NCBI GenBank assembly: GCA_016550485.1
Contig: JABXGV010000247.1
Span: forward strand, 1 to 12,670
Direction: 5' to 3'
Length of the DNA: 12,670 bases
Origin: an archaeon
Lineage (GTDB): Archaea; Asgardarchaeota; Hermodarchaeia; Hermodarchaeales; Hermodarchaeaceae
Shown here: one piece after another, positions 1-6,959 of the stretch
How the letters are laid out: each line of letters starts with the position of its first letter
Position numbering within the stretch: the first letter of the stretch is position 1
Position numbers and translations under genes: made by a program
Notes under the pieces: model-generated
Databases searched by the model: none
The model's input: only the letters and a program-made list of their open reading frames with translations
Told to the model about the DNA's origin: nothing

Positions 1-767
1 ACCATCAACGTTGCGAATATCAATGTATCAAAGGGGAGCACATCCAGGAACATAAGCACCCAGATAAATTCGAGAGCTACAACAGCTATCGTGCCAGTAT
101 ATCCAAGCAACCTTAACCGGTATGGCTGATCTGGAAAGAGAAAACCTACAATGATGACAGAAATAGCACAAACCCACAGAATGGCGATGGCGAGCCAAAG
201 AATCCCTGAAAGCGAGGGGTATGCACCAGAAATGCCTCTGCAGAGTGCTCCGAAAACAAGAAAGAGGAACCCAACAAAGACACCAAATACTGAGGTTTTT
301 CGTGTTTTCAACCAAATATAGCCGAACAGGCACACGGGAGTGATATTTAGTAGAACCCAGGATAGCATTATGGGGGGAAAGAATGTGGTCAACGCAACAA
401 TTGGTGAAGTCCAGACAAACCACATGCCAATAATCACTGGAATGATGAAAACAAGTGAATAGGGTGTTTTACCGATTGCAGTGAACGCAGCAAGGGTGAG
501 AACGAACCCTGCTAGAAGGGCCATACTCACCGCGACGCGAAGATGAAGTTCTGCTGTAACAAAGACGGTAGATAGCATGTCAGTGAGACTTGCTAGGGCG
601 TAGAAGACGAGAGCAAGGGCTATCAGAATTGTTGGATAGGTGGCAAACCGGTATTCTTCCGGTGTTTTTCGATATCGGCTAAACGCAAACCAAACCGCGA
701 CTATCACACCGACTACAGATAAGCCAAACACTACTGCAGACGAGGCTGCAAAAACACTGTATCCCAT
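1..767 (-). CDS. Polytopic membrane protein, 3' end outside window
   Basis: An open frame of 255 codons runs from an ATG at 767 to the window edge without a stop, so the C-terminus is missing. The protein is almost entirely hydrophobic. About eight possible membrane segments lie near residues 8-30, 44-68, 78-98, 103-121, 130-153, 159-179, 186-211 and 219-241, joined by short loops with Arg/Lys such as RYRK at 31-34 and KTRK at 154-157. The start is supported by a GGAGAT Shine-Dalgarno 8 bases upstream. The gene begins 19 bases after the longin-like gene, so it probably shares its operon. I do not recognise the family; the shape resembles the seven-helix input modules of sensors, but no catalytic domain is visible in the part present. 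A role as membrane anchor or sensor for the neighbouring longin protein is inference. A longer frame in another phase at 28-423 has a Cys/His-rich, implausible product and is a shadow. Confidence 0.8.
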   Translation of the reverse strand, partial: MGYSVFAASSAVVFGLSVVGVIVAVWFAFSRYRKTPEEYRFATYPTILIALALVFYALASLTDMLSTVFVTAELHLRVAVSMALLAGFVLTLAAFTAIGKTPYSLVFIIPVIIGMWFVWTSPIVALTTFFPPIMLSWVLLNITPVCLFGYIWLKTRKTSVFGVFVGFLFLVFGALCRGISGAYPSLSGILWLAIAILWVCAISVIIVGFLFPDQPYRLRLLGYTGTIAVVALEFIWVLMFLDVLPFDTLIFATLM

Positions 768-786
768 TTATTTCATCTCCTTGAGA

Positions 787-1176
787 TTACATGCCTCTTT
801 CAACCCAGAGCATTCCTCGATCTAGGGCGGTGACTTCTTTTGTGGCGACTTCGATGAGCATTTGTTTCAGGGAGGCAGGTTTTGTCTTGCCGAGATGGTT
901 GTGTATTACCCGTGTAATCTCATCTAACCGTCTTCGCGCATCATTATCGCCGGGGTCGACCGCTATTGCGACGAGAACTTGGTCTACTCGGCGCATTAAC
1001 ATGTTAAGAGTTCCAGTGGTCACTTCTTGTATCTCTGAGCCCACGAGCTGCTTTGAAAATGACTGGATTGCTGATAGAAAACCGCTAACTAGTGCTTCAG
1101 AAGCTTCGATGCTCCCAAGCTTAATAGTGACGATTGGCTCACCGCTTGATGAAATCACGTATATGTTGTGAATCAT
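787..1176 (-). CDS. Longin-like domain protein
   Basis: The 129-residue protein has the layout of a longin/roadblock-fold platform. It opens with a beta strand (IYVISSSGEPIV) and a beta turn at Gly12, followed by a long helix around residues 25-43 (ASEALVSGFLSAIQSFSKQL). Further strands follow around 48-55 and 66-74 (VDQVLVAIAVD), and a C-terminal helix around 82-95. The Ser-Gly turn and the SGFLSAIQ helix recall the first longin domain of the MON1/FUZ/HPS family and similar Asgard proteins; this is pattern recognition, not an alignment. Such domains bind small GTPases as GEF or scaffold subunits. Its ATG overlaps the TGA of the zinc-ribbon gene (ATGA at 1173-1176), so translation is probably coupled. 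The membrane protein gene follows 19 bases later. The last 35 residues form an extra helix-rich tail. A roadblock assignment is a possible alternative, because the two folds are related. Confidence 0.75.
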   Translation of the reverse strand: MIHNIYVISSSGEPIVTIKLGSIEASEALVSGFLSAIQSFSKQLVGSEIQEVTTGTLNMLMRRVDQVLVAIAVDPGDNDARRRLDEITRVIHNHLGKTKPASLKQMLIEVATKEVTALDRGMLWVERGM

Positions 1177-1448
1177 TCTTCCTCCTCCTGAAACGCGTGT
1201 CCGAACCAGTTACCTGCCTTCGCGATGGCTGATCCCTTCTGCTCTACTTCTGAAAATGCAGGTTCAGCATCACGAATATTGAATGTGCGGTCAACAAAGA
1301 GGACAACTTGATGCCCCCTTTCACACTTTGCAGGAATGAGTACTGGTACCCGTGGTGCTGACATTATGGCGTCTTCCTCAATAACGATTCCGCTGATGAG
1401 CCCTCCACATATTGGGCAAGGATGAGAGGATAGAGTACGTTTACCCAT
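1173..1448 (-). CDS. Small zinc-ribbon protein
   Basis: A Cys-pair motif CPICGG is followed about 28 residues later by KCERGH. Counting from the longest possible start (1490), the four likely zinc ligands are Cys25, Cys28, Cys56 and His60. A beta-hairpin-like stretch (VVLFVDRTFNIRD) follows, then an acidic C-terminus ending in EEEE. I chose the ATG at 1448 because GAGG lies 8 bases upstream and the product then begins just before the ribbon. The ATG at 1490 adds 14 unlikely residues and has AAGGAT only about 3 bases away, but it would suit a leaderless transcript from the TATA-like element at 1514-1521. The gene heads an apparent operon with the longin-like gene (ATGA overlap) and the membrane protein. 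The function is unknown; zinc ribbons of this size often mediate protein or nucleic-acid contacts. Confidence 0.7.
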   Translation of the reverse strand: MGKRTLSSHPCPICGGLISGIVIEEDAIMSAPRVPVLIPAKCERGHQVVLFVDRTFNIRDAEPAFSEVEQKGSAIAKAGNWFGHAFQEEEE

Positions 1449-1513
1449 TTGGCACGCCTCAGTTCTTTCTCCCGCTGGTTTTCGAAGCATTAATCCTTGG
1501 CTTTATTTTATCC

Positions 1514-1521
1514 TTTAAAAA
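1514..1521 (-). promoter_or_regulatory. Possible archaeal TATA box for the zinc-ribbon operon
   Basis: Read on the minus strand, TTTTTAAA preceded by a purine-rich GGAA resembles a BRE/TATA pair. A start site about 25 bases downstream would fall near 1492, giving a leaderless message from ATG 1490 or a leader of about 44 bases for ATG 1448. The assignment rests on motif and spacing only. Confidence 0.35.
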
Positions 1522-1644
1522 TTCCGGTTTCTTAGTCAACTAACAAAGTATATTGCGAAAATACAAACACCCACACTGCCAATTTATGCTGCGTCTGGTC
1601 TTATGGGAAATATCGATAAAAACGAGTAGCCAAGTAATGAATTG

Positions 1645-2196
1645 TTAGAATGAGATGTCTTCGGGTTGTGGGTATCGTTCAGCGAGAAGCCGCGTGATTT
1701 CACTGAAAATAATATCAACGCCCTCACCACTCTTTGCAGAGGTTTCCACGTAAGGTGCGTTATACTGGCCTGCGAAGGTTTTGCCTTCTTCCGATGTAAC
1801 GAGTTTTCGTACTTCTAAGAGTTCGTTTCGAAGATCGATTTTATTACCTACAATTACTAGCGGCACATGCTGCTCTACTTTTAATAATCGGGTTATCCAA
1901 TCGCTGAGCCGCTCAAGAGTGTAGGGTGCTGTGATATCGAAGACTGCGACGGCGGCACGGGCGCCGTTGAAATAGTGAATCACGAAGTCACGGAATCGAA
2001 TCTGTCCACCTAAATCCCAGATTTGGAGTGTCGCGCGCCAATTGTCTCTGGAAACATCTTGTACTGCGAAGTCTACGCCCACTGTAAGGATCATGCTTTC
2101 GTCAAAGTAACCTTCGGTGTGACGCTTCAGCAAGCTGGTTTTCCCAACACCCCCCTCACCGATGAAGATAACCTTGAAGATGACTATTGCCTTCAC
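1645..2196 (-). CDS. Rab/Ras-like small GTPase
   Basis: The 183-residue protein has a full set of small-GTPase motifs: P-loop GEGGVGKTS at 13-21, switch I Thr38 followed by a Rab-like GVDF, G3 WDLGGQ at 60-65 with catalytic-type Gln65, G4 NKID at 118-121 and G5 ETSAKSG from 151. The GVDF and WD elements are Rab-like, whereas the double Gly before Gln is the Arf-style DxGGQ. There is no C-terminal Cys or CaaX box, so membrane attachment by prenylation is not expected from the sequence. The only bacterial-type start before the P-loop is a GTG at 2196, directly after an in-frame TAA. An SD-like GAGGTGA overlaps this GTG rather than preceding it, so the exact start is uncertain. The gene lies 20 bases after the saccharopine-dehydrogenase-like gene and probably shares its transcript. 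Confidence 0.93.
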   Translation of the reverse strand: MKAIVIFKVIFIGEGGVGKTSLLKRHTEGYFDESMILTVGVDFAVQDVSRDNWRATLQIWDLGGQIRFRDFVIHYFNGARAAVAVFDITAPYTLERLSDWITRLLKVEQHVPLVIVGNKIDLRNELLEVRKLVTSEEGKTFAGQYNAPYVETSAKSGEGVDIIFSEITRLLAERYPQPEDISF

Positions 2197-2216
2197 CTCT
2201 TAGTGAATTTCTTGAA

Positions 2217-3431
2217 TCAGATGCTTATGCGCTTTGACTTACCTTCTGAATCGATTGAGTCTATGATTAAGGGTGAGCCCTTACCAGATACCTCCTCTAG
2301 TTTCAGGTAACTTTGCATGGCAGCAAGAAAGTCTAAGGGATTTACACAGGCCTCAGGGGGCAGAACTCCCTTTTCCGTGATTTTCCCTTGGTACATAAGT
2401 GTTGCACCAATTGCCGCGGGAATCCCGGTTCCTTCACCCATAGATTGACCTACGGAGGCCATAGAGAATATGTATTGGTGGGGTTTATTGGCTTTGAATC
2501 CCTTGACCACGATTTTCAGACAGCCACGCTGAGTTCCAAAATGTGTTTCCCTGAGAATCCGTTTCCTTTCTTCAAGAATGTAGGCGGTCATGAATTCTAA
2601 AGGAGATATGTCGTGTCCCTTCACGTCAATGGGGTTTTCACTGATTATTCCAAGTTTAACGATATTCATAATGAGGCTATAGTATTCAGGGGGGATCACA
2701 CAGCCTAAGTTAGTGACTCGTTTGCAGGGAATATATTTTGGAAGGGTGACTGTTTCTGGGTGTGGATATGGGTAGCACCTATACTTTCCTAGGAGATGAA
2801 AATCTACATCTTCTTGTAGAGCAATACCATCCTCTTCAAAGAAGCGAACAGTAGTAGCCTTTCCATCGAGGAATACTGGGATATCTATAGACATTGAGTG
2901 GATACGATGACCTATAACAGCAGCACCTTCATGCGGCTCTCCACCATGGGCGTGCAGAATATCAATGGAGTCAACTTCGTCCAGCATTTGCTCTGCGCAG
3001 AACCGAACAAGCAGATTTGCTACACCTGGAGAAGAGCCCATGCCAATTAGAGCTGATACTCCCGCACGTTTGGCTGCCTTATCCAGTTTCAGTATCTTGA
3101 TAGTGGCATCGACATCATCACAGACATCAACATAATTAATTCCGGTATCTATGACCGCCTTCAAAATAATAGGAGCTAAGACATAGAAGGGACCAGCACA
3201 GTTCAGAACCACATCGGATCCTTTGATTGCTGATTTAATGCTGCCCGGGTCAGTTGCATCGCAGCTTACAGAAGAAAGGCATTCGTTTCCTACATCTTTT
3301 ACTAACCAGTCAGCTCTAGCTGTGTCGATATCTGCGACAATGATTTCAGAGAAATCACCAAGTTCTGTCAATGCACGAACGGCAATGCTTCCCACGGTTC
3401 CACAGCCGCCGAGAACAGTAACGCGTGTCAT
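2217..3431 (-). CDS. Saccharopine dehydrogenase family oxidoreductase
   Basis: The 404-residue protein begins with a Rossmann nucleotide-binding motif, VTVLGGCGTVGS at residues 4-15, followed by strand 2 ending in an acidic VADID near 32-36, as in the saccharopine dehydrogenase/reductase (LYS9-type, COG1748) superfamily. Further family-like stretches are SDVVLNCAGPFY, with a GINYVDVCDD block after it, and GMGSSPGVANLL. The length fits single-domain archaeal members. Family enzymes carry out NAD(P)-dependent oxidation or reduction around amino-acid-derived substrates; the substrate here cannot be read from sequence. The ATG at 3431 has only a weak GAG upstream. The gene lies 47 bases after the MglA-like GTPase gene and 20 before the Rab-like gene, so it sits inside a GTPase operon. 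Whether that link is functional is unknown. Confidence 0.9.
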   Translation of the reverse strand: MTRVTVLGGCGTVGSIAVRALTELGDFSEIIVADIDTARADWLVKDVGNECLSSVSCDATDPGSIKSAIKGSDVVLNCAGPFYVLAPIILKAVIDTGINYVDVCDDVDATIKILKLDKAAKRAGVSALIGMGSSPGVANLLVRFCAEQMLDEVDSIDILHAHGGEPHEGAAVIGHRIHSMSIDIPVFLDGKATTVRFFEEDGIALQEDVDFHLLGKYRCYPYPHPETVTLPKYIPCKRVTNLGCVIPPEYYSLIMNIVKLGIISENPIDVKGHDISPLEFMTAYILEERKRILRETHFGTQRGCLKIVVKGFKANKPHQYIFSMASVGQSMGEGTGIPAAIGATLMYQGKITEKGVLPPEACVNPLDFLAAMQSYLKLEEVSGKGSPLIIDSIDSEGKSKRISI

Positions 3432-3478
3432 GCTTTCTCAATAAGGGGTACCAACGTATTTAGATTTGTCGTACGTTT

Positions 3479-4045
3479 CTATCGTTCGCATCGCTGTAGA
3501 ATACTCGTGACTATTGCAGAGAAAGCCTCGACGAGATTCCAGCCAGAAGGCGCTATTGTAGAGAACACCTGGACCCCATTGTGTAATCCGAACCCGCTAA
3601 GTAGCTGGTCACGTGTTAACGTCACAGGTAGATCATATTTGTTCAGACAGAGAATCACTGAGGGATTGGTTCCTAGCTTATCGCCATAGAATGCCTGAAG
3701 TTCTTGCCAAGAGCGAATATTATCTTCTAACAAATGGGGCTGAGAGTCAGCTACAAAGATTATCCCATCAGTTCCAGCCAAGACAGTTGAACGGGTTTCT
3801 GCATAGTAGTCTTGTCCAGTTGCCGACCATACAAACACACGAAGCTTCCATGAACCCCGTTCCATATCAAGAGCCCCATAGTCAAAGAAGAGAGTGCGAC
3901 CAGTTGTCGTTTCAATTGACTCAATTTTATCTGCCTGATTAAAATGATTAAAGAGAGACCGTATACTGGTGGTCTTTCCACTCATAGCAGGTCCATAATA
4001 CACAATCTTTGTTTGTATTGTTTTGTTTGCCCAATCAATTAACAT
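3479..4045 (-). CDS. MglA-like small GTPase
   Basis: The 188-residue GTPase closely follows the bacterial MglA pattern. KIVYYGP leads into the P-loop GPAMSGKTT at 18-26. The switch I stretch GRTLFFD at 49-55 retains an Arg at position 50, where MglA has its catalytic Arg. G3 is WSATGQ at 73-78, so the usual Asp of DxxGQ is replaced, as it also is in MglA, while the Gln is kept. VADSQ is at 98-102 and G4 NKYD at 135-138. No classical G5 SAK motif is obvious; STIAPSG near the C-terminus is the probable equivalent. MglA proteins set cell polarity with the roadblock protein MglB as GAP, and the preceding gene here, 6 bases upstream, is a tandem roadblock protein. The specific polarity role is not established for archaea. 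The start ATG has no strong Shine-Dalgarno, consistent with coupling to the upstream stop. Confidence 0.92.
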   Translation of the reverse strand: MLIDWANKTIQTKIVYYGPAMSGKTTSIRSLFNHFNQADKIESIETTTGRTLFFDYGALDMERGSWKLRVFVWSATGQDYYAETRSTVLAGTDGIIFVADSQPHLLEDNIRSWQELQAFYGDKLGTNPSVILCLNKYDLPVTLTRDQLLSGFGLHNGVQVFSTIAPSGWNLVEAFSAIVTSILQRCER

Positions 4046-4051
4046 ATAGAT

Positions 4052-5020
4052 TCAACTCGTAGCTCTGCGTGATGAGAGCCCAGCTGAGAGCGTTTTAATA
4101 AACTGTTCAATGGGTGGTCTTTGTTCTGGCGTATCAGGTGTTTGAGCCGCCTGGTGGAGCGTCTCTCTAATTCTTACAGTGAAGGTGGGAATCATAAGTC
4201 GGAGGAAGCCAAGACGCACATGGTTCTTGTTTAAGGTAGTACTGAAGATTCCTTGACCAGCATTATAGATAAAGTGATGGTTTTGGCCGTAATCAATCGT
4301 CACCTGATCAATACCCATTCGCTTTGTCAGCCAAGCGATTTTTCTGCAGGTATCGAATAAACTGAAGGTGTATGCACAGAGTGTACTGTGGTTGGTGCTG
4401 GAAAGACCTGTGAGAGCAATAGGGTAGCCTCCACTTAGTGAGATGAATGAGTTACTCACCCCGCTGAGCAGTTCGTTAAAATCGTCAAGAAGCTCTTTTA
4501 ACTTGGCTACAACTGCTTCGGTGAGGACTAGTGACTGGCTGTGTACCGGTGCCGATGTTAAGGTATGTACACTCGTATGAACAGTAGTGTCAAATCCACT
4601 TGTGATGGTTTCAGCTTGACGAGAGGTATAGCTCCGTAGAGGCGGGATATCATCAGCTTCGGTTAAAAGCCGAGCTATGTTTTCTGTGCAGTAATTCACA
4701 AACTGAAACAATGAACCCAGATTGACTTTAGGCAGTGTTGTAAGAGCGAGGAAGTATTTCGGATTACCTTTGAGCGCGATTATAAGAAATTTAGCTCGTT
4801 CCCCTTCCACTAGAGTATAGCTGTGGGTTTCATGAAGTCGGCGTGCAACAGAATATATCGCGGAGGCAGCTGCGGATACACCGAAAATCTCATCTTGGCT
4901 AAGCCAAACTCCGGTGCTAGCCACAGGATGTCCGTCCTGCTGCGCAAGAAAGGCATTCTCCAAACCTCGAATTCCTCGGAGAGCCTCAATTTGTGATTTT
5001 ATGGAATCAATCCTGTTCAT
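4052..5020 (-). CDS. Tandem roadblock/LC7 (MglB-like) protein
   Basis: The product of 322 residues appears to contain two roadblock-fold domains. The first covers about residues 1-125, with a starting helix, then the strands GLENAFLAQQDGHPVAS and FLIIALKG with a long Ala-rich helix between them. The second covers about 165-295, with a starting helix, then NSFISLSGGYPIALTG and HHFIYNAGQGIFSTT. They are joined by a Ser/Thr/His-rich linker of about 40 residues that looks flexible, and the protein ends in a Pro/Gln-rich, then basic tail. Roadblock dimers bind Ras-like GTPases, so a two-domain chain could act as a pre-formed dimer. I chose the ATG at 5020, where the domain begins at once and GGGAG lies a few bases upstream. 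A TTG at 5092 in the same frame would add 24 residues that do not look like the domain. The MglA-like gene follows 6 bases later, a strong hint of partnership. Confidence 0.82.
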   Translation of the reverse strand: MNRIDSIKSQIEALRGIRGLENAFLAQQDGHPVASTGVWLSQDEIFGVSAAASAIYSVARRLHETHSYTLVEGERAKFLIIALKGNPKYFLALTTLPKVNLGSLFQFVNYCTENIARLLTEADDIPPLRSYTSRQAETITSGFDTTVHTSVHTLTSAPVHSQSLVLTEAVVAKLKELLDDFNELLSGVSNSFISLSGGYPIALTGLSSTNHSTLCAYTFSLFDTCRKIAWLTKRMGIDQVTIDYGQNHHFIYNAGQGIFSTTLNKNHVRLGFLRLMIPTFTVRIRETLHQAAQTPDTPEQRPPIEQFIKTLSAGLSSRRATS

Positions 5021-5076
5021 GAACTCCCAACACCTAGGACTACAAATGGACAGATACCCAGGAACCCCTGTTAGTC

Positions 5077-5087
5077 TACTTAAAAGA
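5077..5087 (-). promoter_or_regulatory. Possible TATA box for the tandem-roadblock/MglA operon
   Basis: On the minus strand CTTTTAAGTAG resembles an archaeal TATA box. A start about 26 bases downstream, near 5056, would give a leader of about 35 bases before the ATG at 5020. It would also exclude the TTG at 5092 as a start. The evidence is motif and spacing only. Confidence 0.3.
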
Positions 5088-5224
5088 CTCAAAATTCTTG
5101 AAAGAACTTGAGAAAATTAGTGAAGCAGATGTGGAATTTTTGCATCATCGAAAGAACCAGCAAAATTAGAAATAGCAAGGTTGAAAAGATGCTCACCAGT
5201 TTAGTGAAATGCAGAGGGTAAATC

Positions 5225-6022
5225 ATGAAGGTAGCAGCAGCTCAAACGCATCCGCGTTTCGGGCAACCTGAGGAAAACCGACTGATAACTCGTCGATTTT
5301 GTCGACGAGCAGCTCAGCAGGATGTTCGTCTCATCGTGTTCCCCGAACTCTGCATAACAGGCTATAATTTCTCTTCAAAGAAAGCTTTAGTGAGGTTAGC
5401 GGAGCCTGTGCCTAATGGACCGACTACACAGCTGTGGTTGAATCTAGCTAAGGCTCACAGGTTGATTATTGTTGGGGGCCTAGCTGAGCTAGATGATAAA
5501 GGACAGATATTCAACAGTGCAGTTGTTGTGGGGCCAAAGGGCTTTCTTGGATGCTATAGGAAGCTCCACCTCTTTGGCTCTGAATGGGAGTTGTTCTCAG
5601 CAGGCAACCAGATACCCCAAGTTCATTCGGTGCTGGGTTTCAAGTTTGGTGCAATTGTGTGTTTCGATTGGGCGTTCCCAGAATTGGCTAGGATCCTGAT
5701 GTTGGAAGGCTGTGAAGTGCTCTGTCACCCTTCTAACCTTGTACTCCCTCTCGCTCAGCGGGTAATGATTGCCCGAAGTATTGAAAACCGCCTCTTCACA
5801 ATCACTGCAAACCGTGTGGGGACCGAACGCGACCTCCAATTCACTGGGCGGAGCCAAATTATTAGTCCCAGTGGGGACATATTAGTCCGAGGACGATCTA
5901 GGAGGTCACAATTACTGATAACTGAAATCAATCCCGCTGAAGCTCGGAACAAGAACATCACACCTACAAATAACCTCATCACTGATAGACGGGTTAAACT
6001 CTACAAACGGCTTATATCCTGA
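5225..6022 (+). CDS. Carbon-nitrogen hydrolase (nitrilase superfamily)
   Basis: The 265-residue protein has the nitrilase-superfamily catalytic triad: Glu41 in IVFPELCITGY, Lys113 in CYRKLHLF and Cys146 in IVCFDWAFPE. The length and the opening (VAAAQTHP) are typical of the amidase branch, which hydrolyses amides such as omega-amides, N-carbamoyl amines or related compounds through a Cys thioester. A second Glu at 120 (SEWELFSAG) fits the position often involved in catalysis. The substrate cannot be assigned. The ATG is supported by GAGGG 7 bases upstream. This gene starts a plus-strand pair with the TauE-like permease 77 bases downstream, divergent from the roadblock operon. The protein is expected to be cytoplasmic, as no signal peptide is visible. 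Confidence 0.92.
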   Translation: MKVAAAQTHPRFGQPEENRLITRRFCRRAAQQDVRLIVFPELCITGYNFSSKKALVRLAEPVPNGPTTQLWLNLAKAHRLIIVGGLAELDDKGQIFNSAVVVGPKGFLGCYRKLHLFGSEWELFSAGNQIPQVHSVLGFKFGAIVCFDWAFPELARILMLEGCEVLCHPSNLVLPLAQRVMIARSIENRLFTITANRVGTERDLQFTGRSQIISPSGDILVRGRSRRSQLLITEINPAEARNKNITPTNNLITDRRVKLYKRLIS

Positions 6023-6099
6023 TATGAGGACCAACGACTAGAAATAATACAATGAACAGCTAGAACATGGCGAACAAGCGCTGAACAGGTTAGGATGAT

Positions 6100-6912
6100 A
6101 TGGACCCTTTTGCTATTGTGATATTGGTGGTTATTGGGGTATTTGCTGGTGCCATAATAGGTCTGAGTGGCATCAGCGGTAGCAGCAGCGTTGTGGCTCT
6201 CTTAATATTACTGGCATTTATTCCAAGCGAACAGTTCCAATTAGCCACGGGGATTAGTTTAATGGTCACTTGTCTAGGGTCCTTTGCTGCCACTGCGGTC
6301 TATGGTCGCCACGGTAATGTCGACTTGGGGGATGGGAGAAGTTTAATCGCCCTTGGCTCTGCGCTGGGAGCAATAGTTGGAGCATTCATTGCAGGCGGTG
6401 CACCTTCCACCTGGCTTGCTCTGGCATTTGGTATTGGCTTATTTCTGATTGGTTTACTCTTAGTTTACAGAAGGGGCATAAAGAAACGAAAAGCCTTAGC
6501 CCATCGGCTTGAAGGAGAGGTTAGGATAGAATCAAGGAGGCGGCGACTTGTAATAACTGGCGTATTAGGATTCATTGTAGGATTGCTTGCAGGACTGCTT
6601 GGTTTAGGTGGGGGTGGTATTGTACTGCTAATCCTACTCGTCGTATATGGTTTGCCAGTTCAGAAGGCCGTAGGTACAAGTCTTTTCATTATGGCTATAA
6701 CGACCCTTTCTGGTTCTGCTGTCTTTGCACTGCAAGGTAATATTGACTTATTTCTAGGCTTGATAATTGGGGTCGGTGCTATAGTTAGTGGCGTCCTCTG
6801 TTCAAGGGTAGCCAATAGGGTTGACGAAAGAATAGCTGGTACAATTATGGGAGTTGCGTTTGTAATACTAGGCCTGTTGATGATTATACTCAGCTTCCTC
6901 CCTGTGGCTTGA
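6100..6912 (+). CDS. TauE/SafE-family membrane permease
   Basis: The 270-residue protein has the internal duplication of the TauE/SafE (COG0730) family. The first half starts with a Gly-rich helix (GVFAGAIIGLSGISG, residues 13-27) and the second repeats it as GFIVGLLAGLLGLGGGG at 157-173. About eight membrane segments are visible, in two sets separated by a strongly basic cytoplasmic-type loop at 124-150 (YRRGIKKRK and ESRRRR). Both halves carry a Gly-Asn motif after the second or third helix (GRHGNVD and LQGNIDL), as expected for the repeat. Family members export or import organosulfur or sulfite-like anions; the substrate is unknown here. The start ATG has AGGATGAT just upstream. The gene converges with the isopentenyl phosphate kinase fusion gene, with 47 bases between their ends. 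Confidence 0.93.
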   Translation: MDPFAIVILVVIGVFAGAIIGLSGISGSSSVVALLILLAFIPSEQFQLATGISLMVTCLGSFAATAVYGRHGNVDLGDGRSLIALGSALGAIVGAFIAGGAPSTWLALAFGIGLFLIGLLLVYRRGIKKRKALAHRLEGEVRIESRRRRLVITGVLGFIVGLLAGLLGLGGGGIVLLILLVVYGLPVQKAVGTSLFIMAITTLSGSAVFALQGNIDLFLGLIIGVGAIVSGVLCSRVANRVDERIAGTIMGVAFVILGLLMIILSFLPVA

Positions 6913-6959
6913 AAGATACCCAGTCCCCATTTATGAGGTGAGGCTGCGCAATGTATGGC

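Noticed and set aside
28..423. A 131-codon minus-strand frame with an apparent start and stop.
   Set aside because: Its product is rich in Cys, His and Arg with no order, and another frame of the same strand encodes a smooth polytopic membrane protein from 767 to the edge with a good ribosome site.
791..1171. Plus-strand frame of 126 codons antisense to the longin-like gene.
   Set aside because: The composition is Ser/Thr/Arg-rich without motifs, and the opposite strand has a coherent domain and ATGA coupling.
1618..1622. T5 tract on the minus strand after the Rab-like GTPase stop, a possible terminator.
   Set aside because: Five T residues alone are too weak to call a terminator in an AT-rich gap.
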